Below the pieces are notes generated by a model. The model worked only from the letters and a program-made list of their open reading frames with translations, did not search any database and was not told the origin of the DNA. Below are positions 33,115 through 42,705 of a stretch of DNA of 64,000 nt, piece after piece. The number at the start of each line of letters is the position of its first letter. Position 1 is the stretch's first letter. This DNA comes from Abelmoschus esculentus (taxonomy: Eukaryota; Streptophyta; Magnoliopsida; Malvales; Malvaceae). The translations under genes and the position numbers were made by a program. The stretch is taken from NCBI GenBank assembly GCA_035048815.1, contig JAUCBN010000028.1, positions 11,587,001 to 11,651,000 of the forward strand, in the 5' to 3' direction.

Positions 33115-34535
33115 ATGGCACGTGGAGAAGAAGACGTTGCAGTAAAGGGTGCGAAGACCGTTGCTGGGCAAAGCCAAAGAGCAAGTTCGAGAGATGCTGT
33201 GGCTACGCTGGAGGAGCGAGTTGACAAACTCAGCCAGGTGGCCAATGGTGCGGAAGAGAGGTGCGAGGTGCTTGAGGCCGAGTTGCAGGCTGTGAAGATA
33301 GAGATGGAGGAGATGAAGACAGACTTGTATATTTACAAAGTTGCCTTGATGAATGGAAAGATGGCCACTACATCCAAGTCAAAGAAGGACATCCCAAAGC
33401 CAAAGGTGTTCAAGGGGAACCGATCGGCCCAAGATGTTGAGAACTTCTTGTGGGGCATGGAGCAGTACTTTCGAGCCATGGGCATCAAGGATGATGCGGA
33501 GAAGGTTAACATTGCTTCGATATATTTAACTGATGTCACTCTCTTGTGGTGGCGACGTAGATGCTCGGAGGAGTCGAGTGGAGACATTCCTTTTGAGACA
33601 TGGAAGGAGTTCCAAGTTGAGTTCAAAGAGCAGTTCTATCCGACGAATGCTCAACGGGAGGCTCGTAAGAAGTTGCGGCAATTGAAACATGAGGGTTCCA
33701 TCACTGACTATGTCAGGAAGTTCATTGAAATCAAGCTCCAAATCCAGGACTTGAGTGAAGCGGAGGGATTTTCCTACTTCATGGATGGACTCCAAAGATG
33801 GGCTCAAATGGAGCTAGAACGGAGGGGAGTTGAGGAACTTTCCAAAGCCTTTACCGCAGCCGAGTCCATAGCTCAGTTCGAAGTTGACATGTCCAAGTCT
33901 TCCAATCCCTGAGGCAAGAGCTTTGGTGGGGGAGACGAGGAGGATAATCATTCTTGCAATGATGATGAGAGGGTCAACAAGGTTGTCAAACCATCGGAGA
34001 AAAAGGATCGAGGGCCTTTGAAGTGCTACCATTGCCATGGTTCACACTTGGTGAAAGAGTGTCCCAAGAAGAAGCGCCCCGATACGATCAATGATGCGGA
34101 TGACGAGCAAGAGGACGAGGAATGTATGCTTGGTATGATTGCTAGTGTTAGAGCAATCAAGCCAAGGGTGGGGAAGCAATGTTACGAGAGCAAGGGACCT
34201 CACGTAGTTCATGAGCACCCGAATCGAGCCAAGCAGTCCAAAAGGGACAACCCGAGTCAAGTGAGGCTTGTAAGCTTGGGGCAATGATACTAAATTCTAC
34301 AAAGGCGAAGAAGGGCCCGAAGCAGAATGGGTTGATGTTTGTCAACATCAACGTGGCGGGACGATCGAGGAGTGCTCTAGTGGACACCGGAGCATCCGAT
34401 CTCTTCATGTCAAAGATGGCTGCTGAGAAGCTTGGTCTCGAAGTTGAAGGTTCAACCAGAAAGATCAAGACTGTTAATGCCAAGGAAGTTCCAGTTGTTG
34501 GAACAGTGCGGAAGGTAGAGCTGTAGATTGGTGAA
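33115..34535 (+). pseudogene. gypsy gag-protease reading frame
   Basis: From ATG 33,115: a coiled-coil N-terminus (LEERVDKLSQVANGAEERCE), then the retrotransposon gag domain (FKGNRSAQDVENFLWGMEQY, LLWWRRRCSEES, EFKEQFYPTNAQREARKKL, ITDYVRKFIEI). A stop lies at 33,910. It continues in the same frame region with a CCHC knuckle, CYHCHGSHLVKEC (34,021-34,060), and a second degenerate one (QCYESKGPHVVHEH). After a break near 34,285 comes the protease signature VNINVAGRSRSALVDTGASD, LFMSKMAAEKLGLE and, after a stop at 34,524, DFVLGLNFLDRVQAFIIP. Gag assembles particles; the protease cleaves Gag. Three breaks make it inactive as written. Confidence 0.85.
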
Positions 34536-34732
34536 TGGAAGGCCAAGGAAGATTTCAAGGTAATTCACTTAGATGACTTTGATTTCGTTTTGGGGCTTAA
34601 CTTCCTTGACCGTGTTCAAGCTTTTATCATCCCTTGTACCGACGTTATCTGCATTTTGGATCCGAAACAACATTGTGTTGTGCCCGTGTATCGAGACAAG
34701 GGACGGAGGATCGAGAAGCTGACTTCCATTTA

Positions 34733-35369
34733 GCTTACCGAGGATGCTCCAAGGGAAGGAGGCATCGCTTTGGAGGCTATTGAAGTGGACACCTTGGTGG
34801 GGCAAGAGTTGCCTGAGCCACATGATAGTGAACCCGTGGGAGATCCATCCATTGAGGAGATGGACGAGGCATCGAGCTTCAATGAAGACGGAGTATCGGT
34901 GGGAGCATCAAACTTCACGAGTGAAGAAAGATTGATGCGAGTTAGAGTGAATGCGGAAAAGTTGATTGAGGTACATCCCGAACACAATGATTATGTTTTA
35001 CAGTTTGATTTCCCTTGTTTGTCGGGTGTAGGCCAGCAAAAACCTAACCCTTCAAATGGAGTTATTGATACTTGGCGAGAGCACAAGCCACCTTTCAGAG
35101 TTCTTAGGCGCAAACGAGGGTTGCCGACGATTTTGAGAGACCGCTCAGTGTTCAATGTTGTGGCGTCCAAGTCATTGTGCAAGGACCATGTGTGTCCAAA
35201 TGGGGGCAAATCACAACTGGTAGGAGCAAACTCCTATGATCGAGATGTACTTGGAGGGACGGTGACTGATGTTAAATGGCGACGAGTACCGAAGCAAGCT
35301 GTCCATTTGGGTGGACAACTGAGCCAGAGTCGAGTGCTCTTTATGGGAAGAGCATCCAACCCGATTTAG
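34733..35369 (+). CDS. ORF of unknown function downstream of protease in the gypsy element
   Basis: An open frame of about 210 residues ending at 35,367-35,369. It is acidic at the start (LEAIEVDTLVGQELPEPHD, EEMDEASSFNEDG), then basic (PFRVLRRKRGLPTILRDRSV). The phrase KPPFRVLRRKRGLP and the tail WRRVPKQAVHLGG look structured. It occupies the place of RT and carries no RT, RNase H or integrase motif. It may be a residual linker region or an accessory protein; the absence of stops over more than 600 bp, next to a gag with stops, is notable. No family recognised. Confidence 0.5.
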
Positions 35370-35467
35370 AGTTTGGGGCAGACCGAGGTGACAAGGAATT
35401 CCCAGGATCGGTTCTATCTTCGTTCTGAGGCGGCGACGAGGGTGTCGCCATGTTTGGTGGGGGAGAA

Positions 35468-35783
35468 TGTCACGGGCCGCCAGTTCGAGCCCGTGTCACA
35501 TGCGCATATTGCTGCCCAAGAGGTTCTCAGAGAGATTTTGGGCCTAAAGGTACCACCAGACTTAGCCCGTTCCATGGAGGATTCTAGAAGATAGCCATTT
35601 TGGCCTTGTAAACTTTCCTTGTATTCTTAGGATTTGTTTCCTTAGTTAACATGGAATATTCTTAGGATTGTGCCAATGTGGTTGGTAGGAAATGATCCTA
35701 GCCATCGATGTAAATCAGTGGGAACCGTCGGATGTAAGGGGAATCAACTATAAATAGAGACCTCCCCAGTCTCATTTGTATCA
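35468..35783 (+). repeat. 3' LTR of the gag-protease element, direct part
   Basis: Nearly identical to 32,516-32,831. The TATA box repeats near 35,748. The direct match stops after TTTGTATCAT. Confidence 0.9.
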
Positions 35784-36040
35784 TGTCACGGGGCTAGAGT
35801 CTTGACCTAGCTGAACCGCGCGGCCTTAGTCGATGTTCTTAGACAAACGACTAAGTCAGCCTGAAAACTCGCTCCGGAAGATCAAACTTTCCAAGGCACT
35901 AAGAACGCTGAATCGTTCTAGCGGAAAGCAAACTATGAGTATGGCTACTCAAGAACGAAAAGAAGAACGCGAAGAACACAAAGAACAATTGAGAGAGTTT
36001 TTAGAGTGAATGCCACTTGATTACTCAAAGATGAGATGAT
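35784..36040 (-). repeat. 3' half of the same LTR, inverted in place
   Basis: Begins TGTCACGGGGCTAGAG and ends AAAGATGAGATGA, which is the reverse complement of 32,829-33,074 of the 5' LTR. The inverted piece contains the LTR 3' end, which now lies next to the direct 5' half. Confidence 0.92.
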
Positions 36041-37023
36041 TGTCACGGACCGTGAGTCGTGACTACGCGGGACCGAGTGAGATGCTTTCTGGTGGTGCGT
36101 AAAGCTTGGGAGCGGGATAGCATTAAGAGTGTAGTACTTGCCGAGCAGCCGTCCCCTCTGGGATGGGCGCGCTGATCGTGCACCACACTGGTCGGGAGCT
36201 ATCCCCGCTTCCCTGATGAGCCCATGGGAGGGCGAAACCAGTAAGCATCGGAGATCGTAAAGGCTGAACCTTGGGCATTTGAGAGGCCTGAGGTGCCGCA
36301 CGGGTAGATGTCCCTGCGCGTGAACTCTGACCCCGTGATAAGTGGTATCAGAGCGAGGCTGTGTGCTAGCTGTTGGGTTTGCCGAGCGCCCCTTGTGCTG
36401 CGAGAGCGAGTCAGAGGACAAGCGTGTTAGTTTGCACCCCAAAGAGAAAGAGGGTGTTCGCGAGTGGGTCCTCAAGAGACGAGGACGGGTAGGCAGGAAG
36501 CCACAGCGAAAGTTCTCTGGTTAGGTGTACTGCAATGGGACACCTCGGTAAAGTGGCAAGTGGCCACGAGGTGATTGCAGGAAGACCTGAGCCCGACATA
36601 GGAGGGCTGCCCCAGTCAGTGGGCATGTTTGGGAGAAATGCACACTAGTTCCTGGCACGTTTTAGAGAGGGAAAGAGTTTCCTCCCCATGCACGAGGGCG
36701 TGCATGAATTGGGTAGAGGAGAATGTCACGGACCGTGAGTCGTGACTATGCGGGACCGAGCGAGATGCTTTCTGGTGGTGCGTAAAGCTTGGGAGCGGGA
36801 TAGCATTAAGTGTGTAGTACGTGCCGAGCAGCCGTCCCATCTGGGATGGGCGCGCTGATCATGCACCACACTGGTCGGGAGCTATCCCCGCTTCCCTGAT
36901 GAGCCCATGGGAGGGCGAAACCAGTAAGCATCGAAGATCGTAAAGGTTGAACCTTGGGCATCTGAGAGGCCTGAGGTGCCGCACGGGTAGATGTCCCTGC
37001 GCGTGAACTCTGACCCCGTGATA
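36041..37023 (+). mobile_element. TRIM (terminal-repeat retrotransposon in miniature), 983 bp
   Basis: Two 300-bp LTRs (36,041-36,340 and 36,724-37,023; TGTCACGGACC ... CCCCGTGATA) differ at few positions. The internal region is 383 bp. It has a primer-binding site TGGTATCAGAGCGAGG (from 36,343) and a purine tract GGGTAGAGGAGAA before the right LTR. No protein is encoded; the frame 36,342-36,524 is short and unremarkable. It shares LTR termini and primer site with the adjacent gypsy element, a likely protein donor. Flanking 5-bp sequences do not match. Confidence 0.9.
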
Positions 37024-37604
37024 CTTGTAATCAGCTCCAAACGGCTCCAAACCAATCCCAACGGTCACCAACGGCTAAAAGCTCATTTGGGATGATAAAA
37101 GGAAGCCTCAAGCATCAAGAGAATACTAATGCTTCAATTGTAACAACATTATGATCAAGAAATTGTCTTAGAGCATAATTCTCATCTTTTGGGTAGACAA
37201 CACTTGTGAGCTCAATGTTAATTTATGCTCAAGTGTAATTAGGAATTGGGTGAGTGCTTAGTTTGCAAATATTAGCCTTATTAGAAGGATTAAACAAGTT
37301 TGCTAAGTTTTCTCTTTGTTGAGTGAATTTCCAAAGTTCGGGTTGTGAACTTTGGATACTAGATTAGGGTTTGAGTCTAGGATTGTAAGGTTATCCCTTT
37401 GGCCTCAAAAGGTTGAAATTCTTAGTGAATTTGGAAAATCCTTAGTGGGAAGCTAAGGTAGTGGATGTAGGCGAGGCCGAACTACTATAAATCCTTGTGT
37501 CATTGTCTATATTTTTGCTTCCACACATATCCACCCAAATTGGTCAATTCTCCATCACTTGGCAAGTAAATTCGGTTGTGCATCGAGCCACTCCAAGCCT
37601 AACA
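37024..37604 (+). repeat. 3' LTR of the copia element, second part
   Basis: Starts CTTGTAATCAGCTCC, continuing the LTR interrupted at 32,513, and ends CCTAACA before the target duplication CAACA. Matches 29,263-29,854. Confidence 0.92.
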
Positions 37605-38200
37605 CAACAGCTAGCACACAGCCTCGATCTGATACCACTGTCACGTCCGTAGAATTCTTCTACTCAAGAACGTGCAGCCTTAGACGCTCTTGCTCGATGC
37701 AACGCCTAAGTAAGCCTAAACAGATCAAAGCTAGAGTGCTAAGATCTCTGCGGAAATAAAAAGAACTTTGAAAGGTAAAGAAGACAAGAGAGATTGAGTG
37801 AATGCTCTTAATTCCCCAAAGAAGAAGTGTGACAAATGAGATGGGGGAAGACCTCTATTTATAGTTAAATCCCCCTACATCCAACGGTTATGAGAAGAGT
37901 ACATCAATGGTTGAGATTCAACCTTATCATTAAATCCCCTATTTTATGCTATATTCCTTATTTACAAAACTAAGAGATAAGGATAAGGCTCAATGTGATA
38001 AACTTGCCAAATCTTATGGAAAAGGTTCACCAAACCCCAAGTGTTAGGCCAACTCGGAATTGGGCTGTCCAATGTGATGGATCTTGGATTTGGGCCCCTG
38101 AGGTACTAAAGTGGGTGTTGAGACGCCCAACCTGCTTTTGAGGGCATTTGTAGCATCTTGTAGTGTGCTTGTCTCGGGCCCTGTGGTGCGGCCTGTGACA
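37605..38200 (-). mobile_element. Minus-strand gypsy LTR with primer-binding site
   Basis: 37,639-38,200 is a 562-bp LTR on the minus strand (TGTCACAGGCCGCAC ... GTAGAAGAATTC ... GTGACA). TATAAATAG lies on the minus strand at 37,856-37,864. The primer site, TGGTATCAGATCGAGG on the minus strand, lies just inside (about 37,622-37,637). The adjoining bases AGCTAGCACACAGCC match the TRIM internal region in reverse and continue, across the copia insertion, into 27,550 and leftwards. The LTR resembles that of the gag-protease element in its TATA region, so both belong to one lineage. Confidence 0.8.
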
Positions 38201-38590
38201 TTGGAGGCTGCTCGTCTTTTCCTCATGCACGTTGTAAAGTATTTTGGAGTGCCAAAGACGATTATTAGTGACCGAGACACGTGGTTCACTGGGAAGTTTT
38301 GGACGGAGTTGTTTAAACTTTTGGGTTTGAGTTTGAACTTTTCAACAAGTGTCCATCCACAGACCGACGGGCAAACCGAGCGAGTGAATACACTTTTGGA
38401 GATCTACTTGAGGCACTATGTGAGTGCCACGTAACGTGATTGGCCGAAGCTGTTAGATGTGGCCTAGTTTTCTTACAACTTGCAACGGAGCGAGGCGACA
38501 AACTAGAGTCCGTTTGAGATTGTTAATGGGTAACAACCGTTTACACCCAACACGGTTGGGACTAAGTTTGAGGGGCCAAATCTGGATGGA
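38201..38590 (+). pseudogene. gypsy integrase, second half of core
   Basis: EAARLFLMHVVKYFGVPKTI, ISDRD and FTGKFWTELFKLLGL, then STSVHPQTDGQTERVNTLLE (catalytic Glu region) and LLDVA-FSYNLQRSEATN-SPFEIVNG-QPFTPNTV give a Ty3/gypsy integrase from the middle of the catalytic core onward. Stops at 38,432 and several later positions inactivate it. It ends abruptly near 38,585, where RT sequence begins. Confidence 0.85.
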
Positions 38591-39298
38591 TGAGGCCAAA
38601 ATACGGGCTATCGAAGAATAGGACCCACCAACTAAGGTAACCGAGTTGCGTTCTTTCTTGGGGCTTGCCAATTTCTACTGAAAATTTGTCCAAGGCTACT
38701 CCAATATTGCCGTACCCTTGACCGAGCTTTTGAAGAAAGATAAGGCGTAGGATTGGAGCACTAAGTGTCAAACAGCCTTTGAAGGACTGAAGAAGGCCAT
38801 GGCGAGTGAACCAGTTTTGGTGTTGCCAGATTACACGAAGCCTTTTAAAATATACACCGATGCGTCCAATGTTGCCATTGGTGGGGTCCTTATGCAAGAA
38901 GGACATCCGGTTGCATATGAAAGCTGGAAGCTTAATGAGACTGAAAGGAGATACACGGTCCATGAGAAGGAAATGACAGCAGTAGTGCATTGTTTGCGCA
39001 CTTGGCGACATCACATTCTTGGGTCCAGGTTTGTGGTTTATACTGATAATGTTGCCAACAGTTATTTTCTCACCCAAAACAAATTGTCTTCGAAGCAGGC
39101 ACATTGGCAAGAGTTTCTTACAGAGTTTGACTTTTTCATGGAGTACAAGCCAGGAAAAGTGAACACCGTTGCTGATGCCTTAAGCCGAAGGTACACCATC
39201 AAGACTGTAAGTTTGCCGAAGGGACATCTGTTCGAGCGCATCAAAGAGGGATTGTCACATGATCCAATAGCCAAAATGTTGATTGACTATGCCAAATA
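38586..39298 (+). pseudogene. gypsy RT C-terminal part and RNase H
   Basis: TELRSFLGLANFY, KFVQGYSNIAVPLTELLKKD and CQTAFEGLKKAMASEPVLVL mark the RT connection. FKIYTDASNVAIGGVLMQEG, then ERRYTVHEKEMTAVVHCLRT, then GSRFVVYTDNVANSYF and YKPGKVNTVADALSRR mark the RNase H. The polymerase palm with YxDD is not present. Stops interrupt the first 200 bp; 38,799-39,298 is open. Confidence 0.88.
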
Positions 39299-39766
39299 AG
39301 GGAAAACAAGGAGATTTTGGCTCGAGAGAGACATGCTTTACACCCGAGAACACCGCCTCTATGTGCCTCAATTTGGAGAATTGCGCAAGGAGCTCATGAA
39401 AGAATGCCATGATTCTAAATGGGCTGGTCATCTGGGGATGAACCGAACGATGACACTGATTACCGAACACTACTACTGGCCACGCATGGGCGAGGATGTC
39501 GAAGCCTATGTGAGGACTTGTCTTGTATGCCAGCAAGACAGGATTGAAATGAAGAAACCCGCGGGATTGTTGCAACCTTTACCAATTCCCGAGAGACCAT
39601 GGGAAAGTGTTTCCATGGATTTTATTATCGGTTTGCCCACTACTGACGAATTGTCAAACATTATGGTTGTTGTTGACAGGTTTTCGAAGTATGCGGTATT
39701 TGTTCTAGCATCAAAGGTCTGTCCAGCCAAGGAGGCTGCTCGTCTATCCTGGTGGTATGGCTTGAG
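39299..39766 (+). pseudogene. gypsy integrase, zinc-binding N-terminus and first half of core
   Basis: HHCC zinc domain: HDSKWAGHLGMNRTMTLITE, HYYWPRMGEDVEAYVRTC, LVCQQDR. The core start follows: PERPWESVSMDFIIGLPTTD, VVVDRFSKYAVFVLAS. The reading stops being integrase after CPAKEAARL at about 39,757. The missing continuation is what begins at 38,201 (EAARLFLMHVVKYFG). The word GGAGGCTGCTCGTCT occurs at both break points. Confidence 0.88.
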
Positions 39767-40000
39767 CAAACTGACATGGAAAACTGGATGAGCTCGGATT
39801 GTCGAAGGCAACTCGATCCTGTAGGCCATGGTGCCTACCCGCTTTAGAACTTTGAAAGGACCCTCATATCTCCGTACAAGCCCCTTGTTCACCGTTGGGT
39901 TGCGCAAGATCCCGGTCAACTTGGCAAGGACTAGATCCCCAACCTGGAAATTTACGTCCCTCGATCGTTCAGGCTGATCCTCGGGCATGTGAGAGACCCG
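39757..40000 (-). pseudogene. gypsy integrase C-terminus (GPY/F module), inverted
   Basis: On the minus strand: RDVNFQVGDLVLAKLTG, GLVRRYEGPFKVLKRVGTMA, YRIELPSTIRAHPVFHVSLL, KPYHQD. This is the GPY/F-type module that ends gypsy integrases. It faces the rest of the pol fragments, so an inversion break lies at about 39,757-39,766. Confidence 0.88.
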
Positions 40001-40050
40001 AGGTACCGCACGGGTAGATGTCCCTATGCGAAAACTCTGACCCCGTGACA
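39985..40050 (+). repeat. Terminal LTR fragment, inverted partner of 27,249-27,330
   Basis: Ends CTCTGACCCCGTGACA and matches, in reverse complement, the left edge of the composite at 27,249 (TGTCACGGGGTCAGAG). The two fragments bracket the whole 12.8-kb nested block. Confidence 0.8.
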
Positions 40051-41210
40051 TACGCTATAACCTAATTTTGTAATATTTGATAATTAGTAGATATCATATT
40101 ATTTAATAATTGATATTATTAGTTGATTTAATTAGGAGCGACAATAGGATCAAGAAGATTTTGTATTCTTTACTATGTTTCCAATATTTGTAGGTATGAT
40201 TTTGAGAAATCCGCATTACACGTTTTAAAGTTATTTTTTCATCCATATACCTGTCTCTTACAGATGATTTTCGGTTAATCATCATACTAAAAATAAAGAA
40301 AAATTTTAATACGTTAAAATGAATATTCAACATTAAATTTCCAAAATTTCAAACATAAATGATGAATTTAATTTTACCATGAACAAGCAAACCGTTTCAA
40401 AAACTATAAAACATAACTAAAATATTAATTATTGAGAGATGATAGCTTGTACTACATTTAAAAGAATATATATAATTAATAATCTATAATTCTAGATCAT
40501 AATCTATTTGTCCAAAACAAAGAACTAGATTCGATAATTTCTTTAACTTTATAAATTATATCTTCTAATTTTCTCGTATGATTTATGGATCACTGATATT
40601 GTTGTTTTTAAAAATAATATAAAGTTTTTTCTTCTCACTTCAGTTAATTGAAATTAATACCTTCTGATATATATCTCGAAATCAAAAATTATTTATTTTA
40701 AATGAATTTAAACTTCATTTGACTATAAAAATGTAAGGTTCACTTCTTGATTTATCTTATAGAATTTTTGATGATTTTTTAAAGTCGTAGCTAAAATCAT
40801 TCTTATATATCTGCTACCAAATTTTTATGATGTTTCAATATTCAAATGTTCATATTTTTTAAAAATACATATCAAAATTATTGTTGTGTATTTTAAACAA
40901 AACTTGAATGAACCACATTTATAATGATGTATGGACCATTTTCTAATTATTTTTATAAATTTATAGAGAATTTCCAATCCTACTCAAGTTGAGATTATAT
41001 TTTTATTAAAAATGAGAAAATTATTCTTATGACCATCTAACTTGATAAAAAAATTGGGTTCTCTATAAGGATCTATATGGTGATTTATATCGGTATGATT
41101 TGATTATTTACACAATTTAGATATAACAATCCTCGTTGTAGCACTCTAAAAAACGACTCTAGTCTCTATTGCATAGTTGAATGCATAGATTCAAGATCTG
41201 CTTGACAAAG
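40051..41210. other. AT-rich spacer, no gene seen
   Basis: Very AT-rich, with short poly-A/T runs. The minus frame 40,103-40,333 is compositional. No element end was recognised, although this may include decayed retroelement sequence from the same insertion as the pol remnant that follows. Confidence 0.4.
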
Positions 41211-42705
41211 ATTTTATCCGACCAAGTTCCTCACCTTAAGGCACTCTCATCTTCTTCATGAAGAAGAATGATGAATCCATGAGGTTATGTATTGACTACC
41301 GAAAATTGAATAAAATAATTATCAAGAATAAGTATCCCTTATCGAGAATTGATAACTCGTTTGATCAACTCAAAGATGTCACTGTGTTTTCCAAGATTGA
41401 TATAAGGTTAGGTATTATTAGATGAAAGCTAAAGAGTGTGATGTGCCTAAAACAACCTTCAGGACTCGCTATAAACCCTACAAATTTTTAGTTATGCCTT
41501 ATGGGTTAACCAATGCACCGACTATTTTTATGAAAGTGGGAGAAGATTACCATGGATTTTATATGTGGCCTACTGTTGACTCCCGCTAAATATAATGCTA
41601 CATGAGTCATTATGGATTGTTTTACGAAGTCAACACACTTTTTACCGATAAAAATAGATTTCAAACTATCGAAACTAGCTAACTTATACATTAAGGAAGT
41701 AATGATACTTTATGATGTACAACAGTCTATCATTTCAGATCATGATCCAAGTTTTTCATCTCGATTTTGAAAATCCCTATAGAGTGCTTTAGAATAACTA
41801 ATGTTTCGTACCGTTTCCTTCCATACCACTACTTCTTTCTACTTAATGAAGAGAAAAAAACTTATCCACCTTCGCATGCTTCTAAGATTTCGCCTAAAAA
41901 GACTATCCTTTAGTGGTTAAGTAGGACAAGGAAGAAGTGAAAATGAGACGAGTAGGCACGTTGAGTCAGAATGTTAATTATAAGTTCATATACTATTCTT
42001 GGTACTACCTTCCACCCTCAATTTGATGATTAGTCAGAAAGAATAATTCAGGTAATCAATAAAACCTTAGTCTATCAAATCATCGAGATCACGTATCTTA
42101 TTCTGAAATTCTTTTTTTTATTATTTTGAAAGACATGCTACAAGCATGCATCATTAATTTTGGTGGATCATGGGAGAAATTCTTTTCTTTTATCGAATTT
42201 ATATATAACAACAACTATAAAGCTTCTATAAAGATGGTACCGTATGAAATGTTATATGCAAACGTTACAGAACCCCTCTATATTGGTCTAAACTCAGTGA
42301 AAGTATGATGTTGGACTCTGATTTACTTCGAGAAATCAAAGAACGAGTCACCATCATTCATGGTCGTCTGAAAGTTGCCTTTAATTGATAGAAGACCTAT
42401 GTTGATCTAAAATGAAAAGATATCACGTAAAAGGTTGGTGAAAAAGCCTTCATCAAAGTATCATCGTGAAAAAAGATTTTAAAATTTGGTAAAAGGGGAA
42501 AATTGAGTCCTCGATTCATTAGACTTTTTGAGGTGACAGAGAAGGTTAGCTCGATGGCCTATCATTTAGCTCTACCCTTGAAGTTGACCAGGATTCATGA
42601 CATATTTTATGTCTTCATATTTTAGAAATATCGATATGATCCGTCACATGTTATGAAAGCAGAGTTTGTATTCACTAATTTTCCTAAAAGAAGAGAGAGT
42701 TGTAA
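41211..42705 (+). pseudogene. Old Ty3/gypsy pol remnant (RT then integrase)
   Basis: 41,240-41,540 reads, across frameshifts, KKNDESMRLCIDYRKLNKII, then KNKYPLSRIDNSFDQLKDVT, VFSKIDIRLG and MPYGLTNAPT, the RT fingers and palm up to just before the YxDD block. RNase H is missing. From about 41,560 integrase pieces follow: the 42,126-42,308 frame contains FGGSWEKFFSFIEFIYNNNY and ASIKMVPYEMLYA, then EVDQDS-HILCLHILE-type C-terminal words near 42,580. Frames are heavily broken, consistent with an older insertion than its neighbours. Confidence 0.8.

Larger units (their letters stand above)
32516..36040 (+). mobile_element. gag-protease-only Ty3/gypsy element (TR-GAG type), 3' LTR half inverted
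   Basis: The 5' LTR is 32,516-33,074 (TGTCACGGGCC ... CCCCGTGATA). A primer-binding site, TGGTATCAGAGCGTGG, starts at 33,077. The coding part has gag, a zinc knuckle and aspartic protease, then an ORF with no known motif. A purine tract GGTGGGGGAGAA (35,456-35,467) precedes the 3' LTR at 35,468. The 3' LTR matches the 5' one directly to 35,783; the rest (35,784-36,040) is present in inverted orientation. RT and integrase are absent and no gap suggests their recent loss. Non-autonomous elements of this layout are known in plants as TR-GAG. Confidence 0.85.
27556..37604 (+). mobile_element. Non-autonomous Ty1/copia element with nested insertions; target duplication CAACA
   Basis: The element begins TGTAGAACTAATG at 27,556 and ends CCTAACA at 37,604. 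It is flanked by an exact 5-bp duplication, CAACA (27,551-27,555 and 37,605-37,609). The primer-binding site TGGTATCAGAGCGAGG follows the 5' LTR at 29,857, and a purine tract AAAAAGGGGGAGA precedes the 3' LTR. The only ORFs are gag-like (29,947-31,428); protease, integrase and RT are absent, so movement would need another element. Both LTRs are interrupted: the 5' one by the LTR at 27,809-28,943, the 3' one by the gypsy-TRIM block 32,516-37,023. Confidence 0.9.

Noticed and set aside
36342..36524. Small protein encoded by the TRIM
   Set aside because: Sixty codons of Arg/Glu-rich sequence overlapping the primer-binding site; TRIMs are normally non-coding.
38201..40050. Endogenous pararetrovirus
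   Set aside because: Integrase and a GPY/F module are present, and movement-protein and coat motifs are absent; this is Ty3/gypsy.
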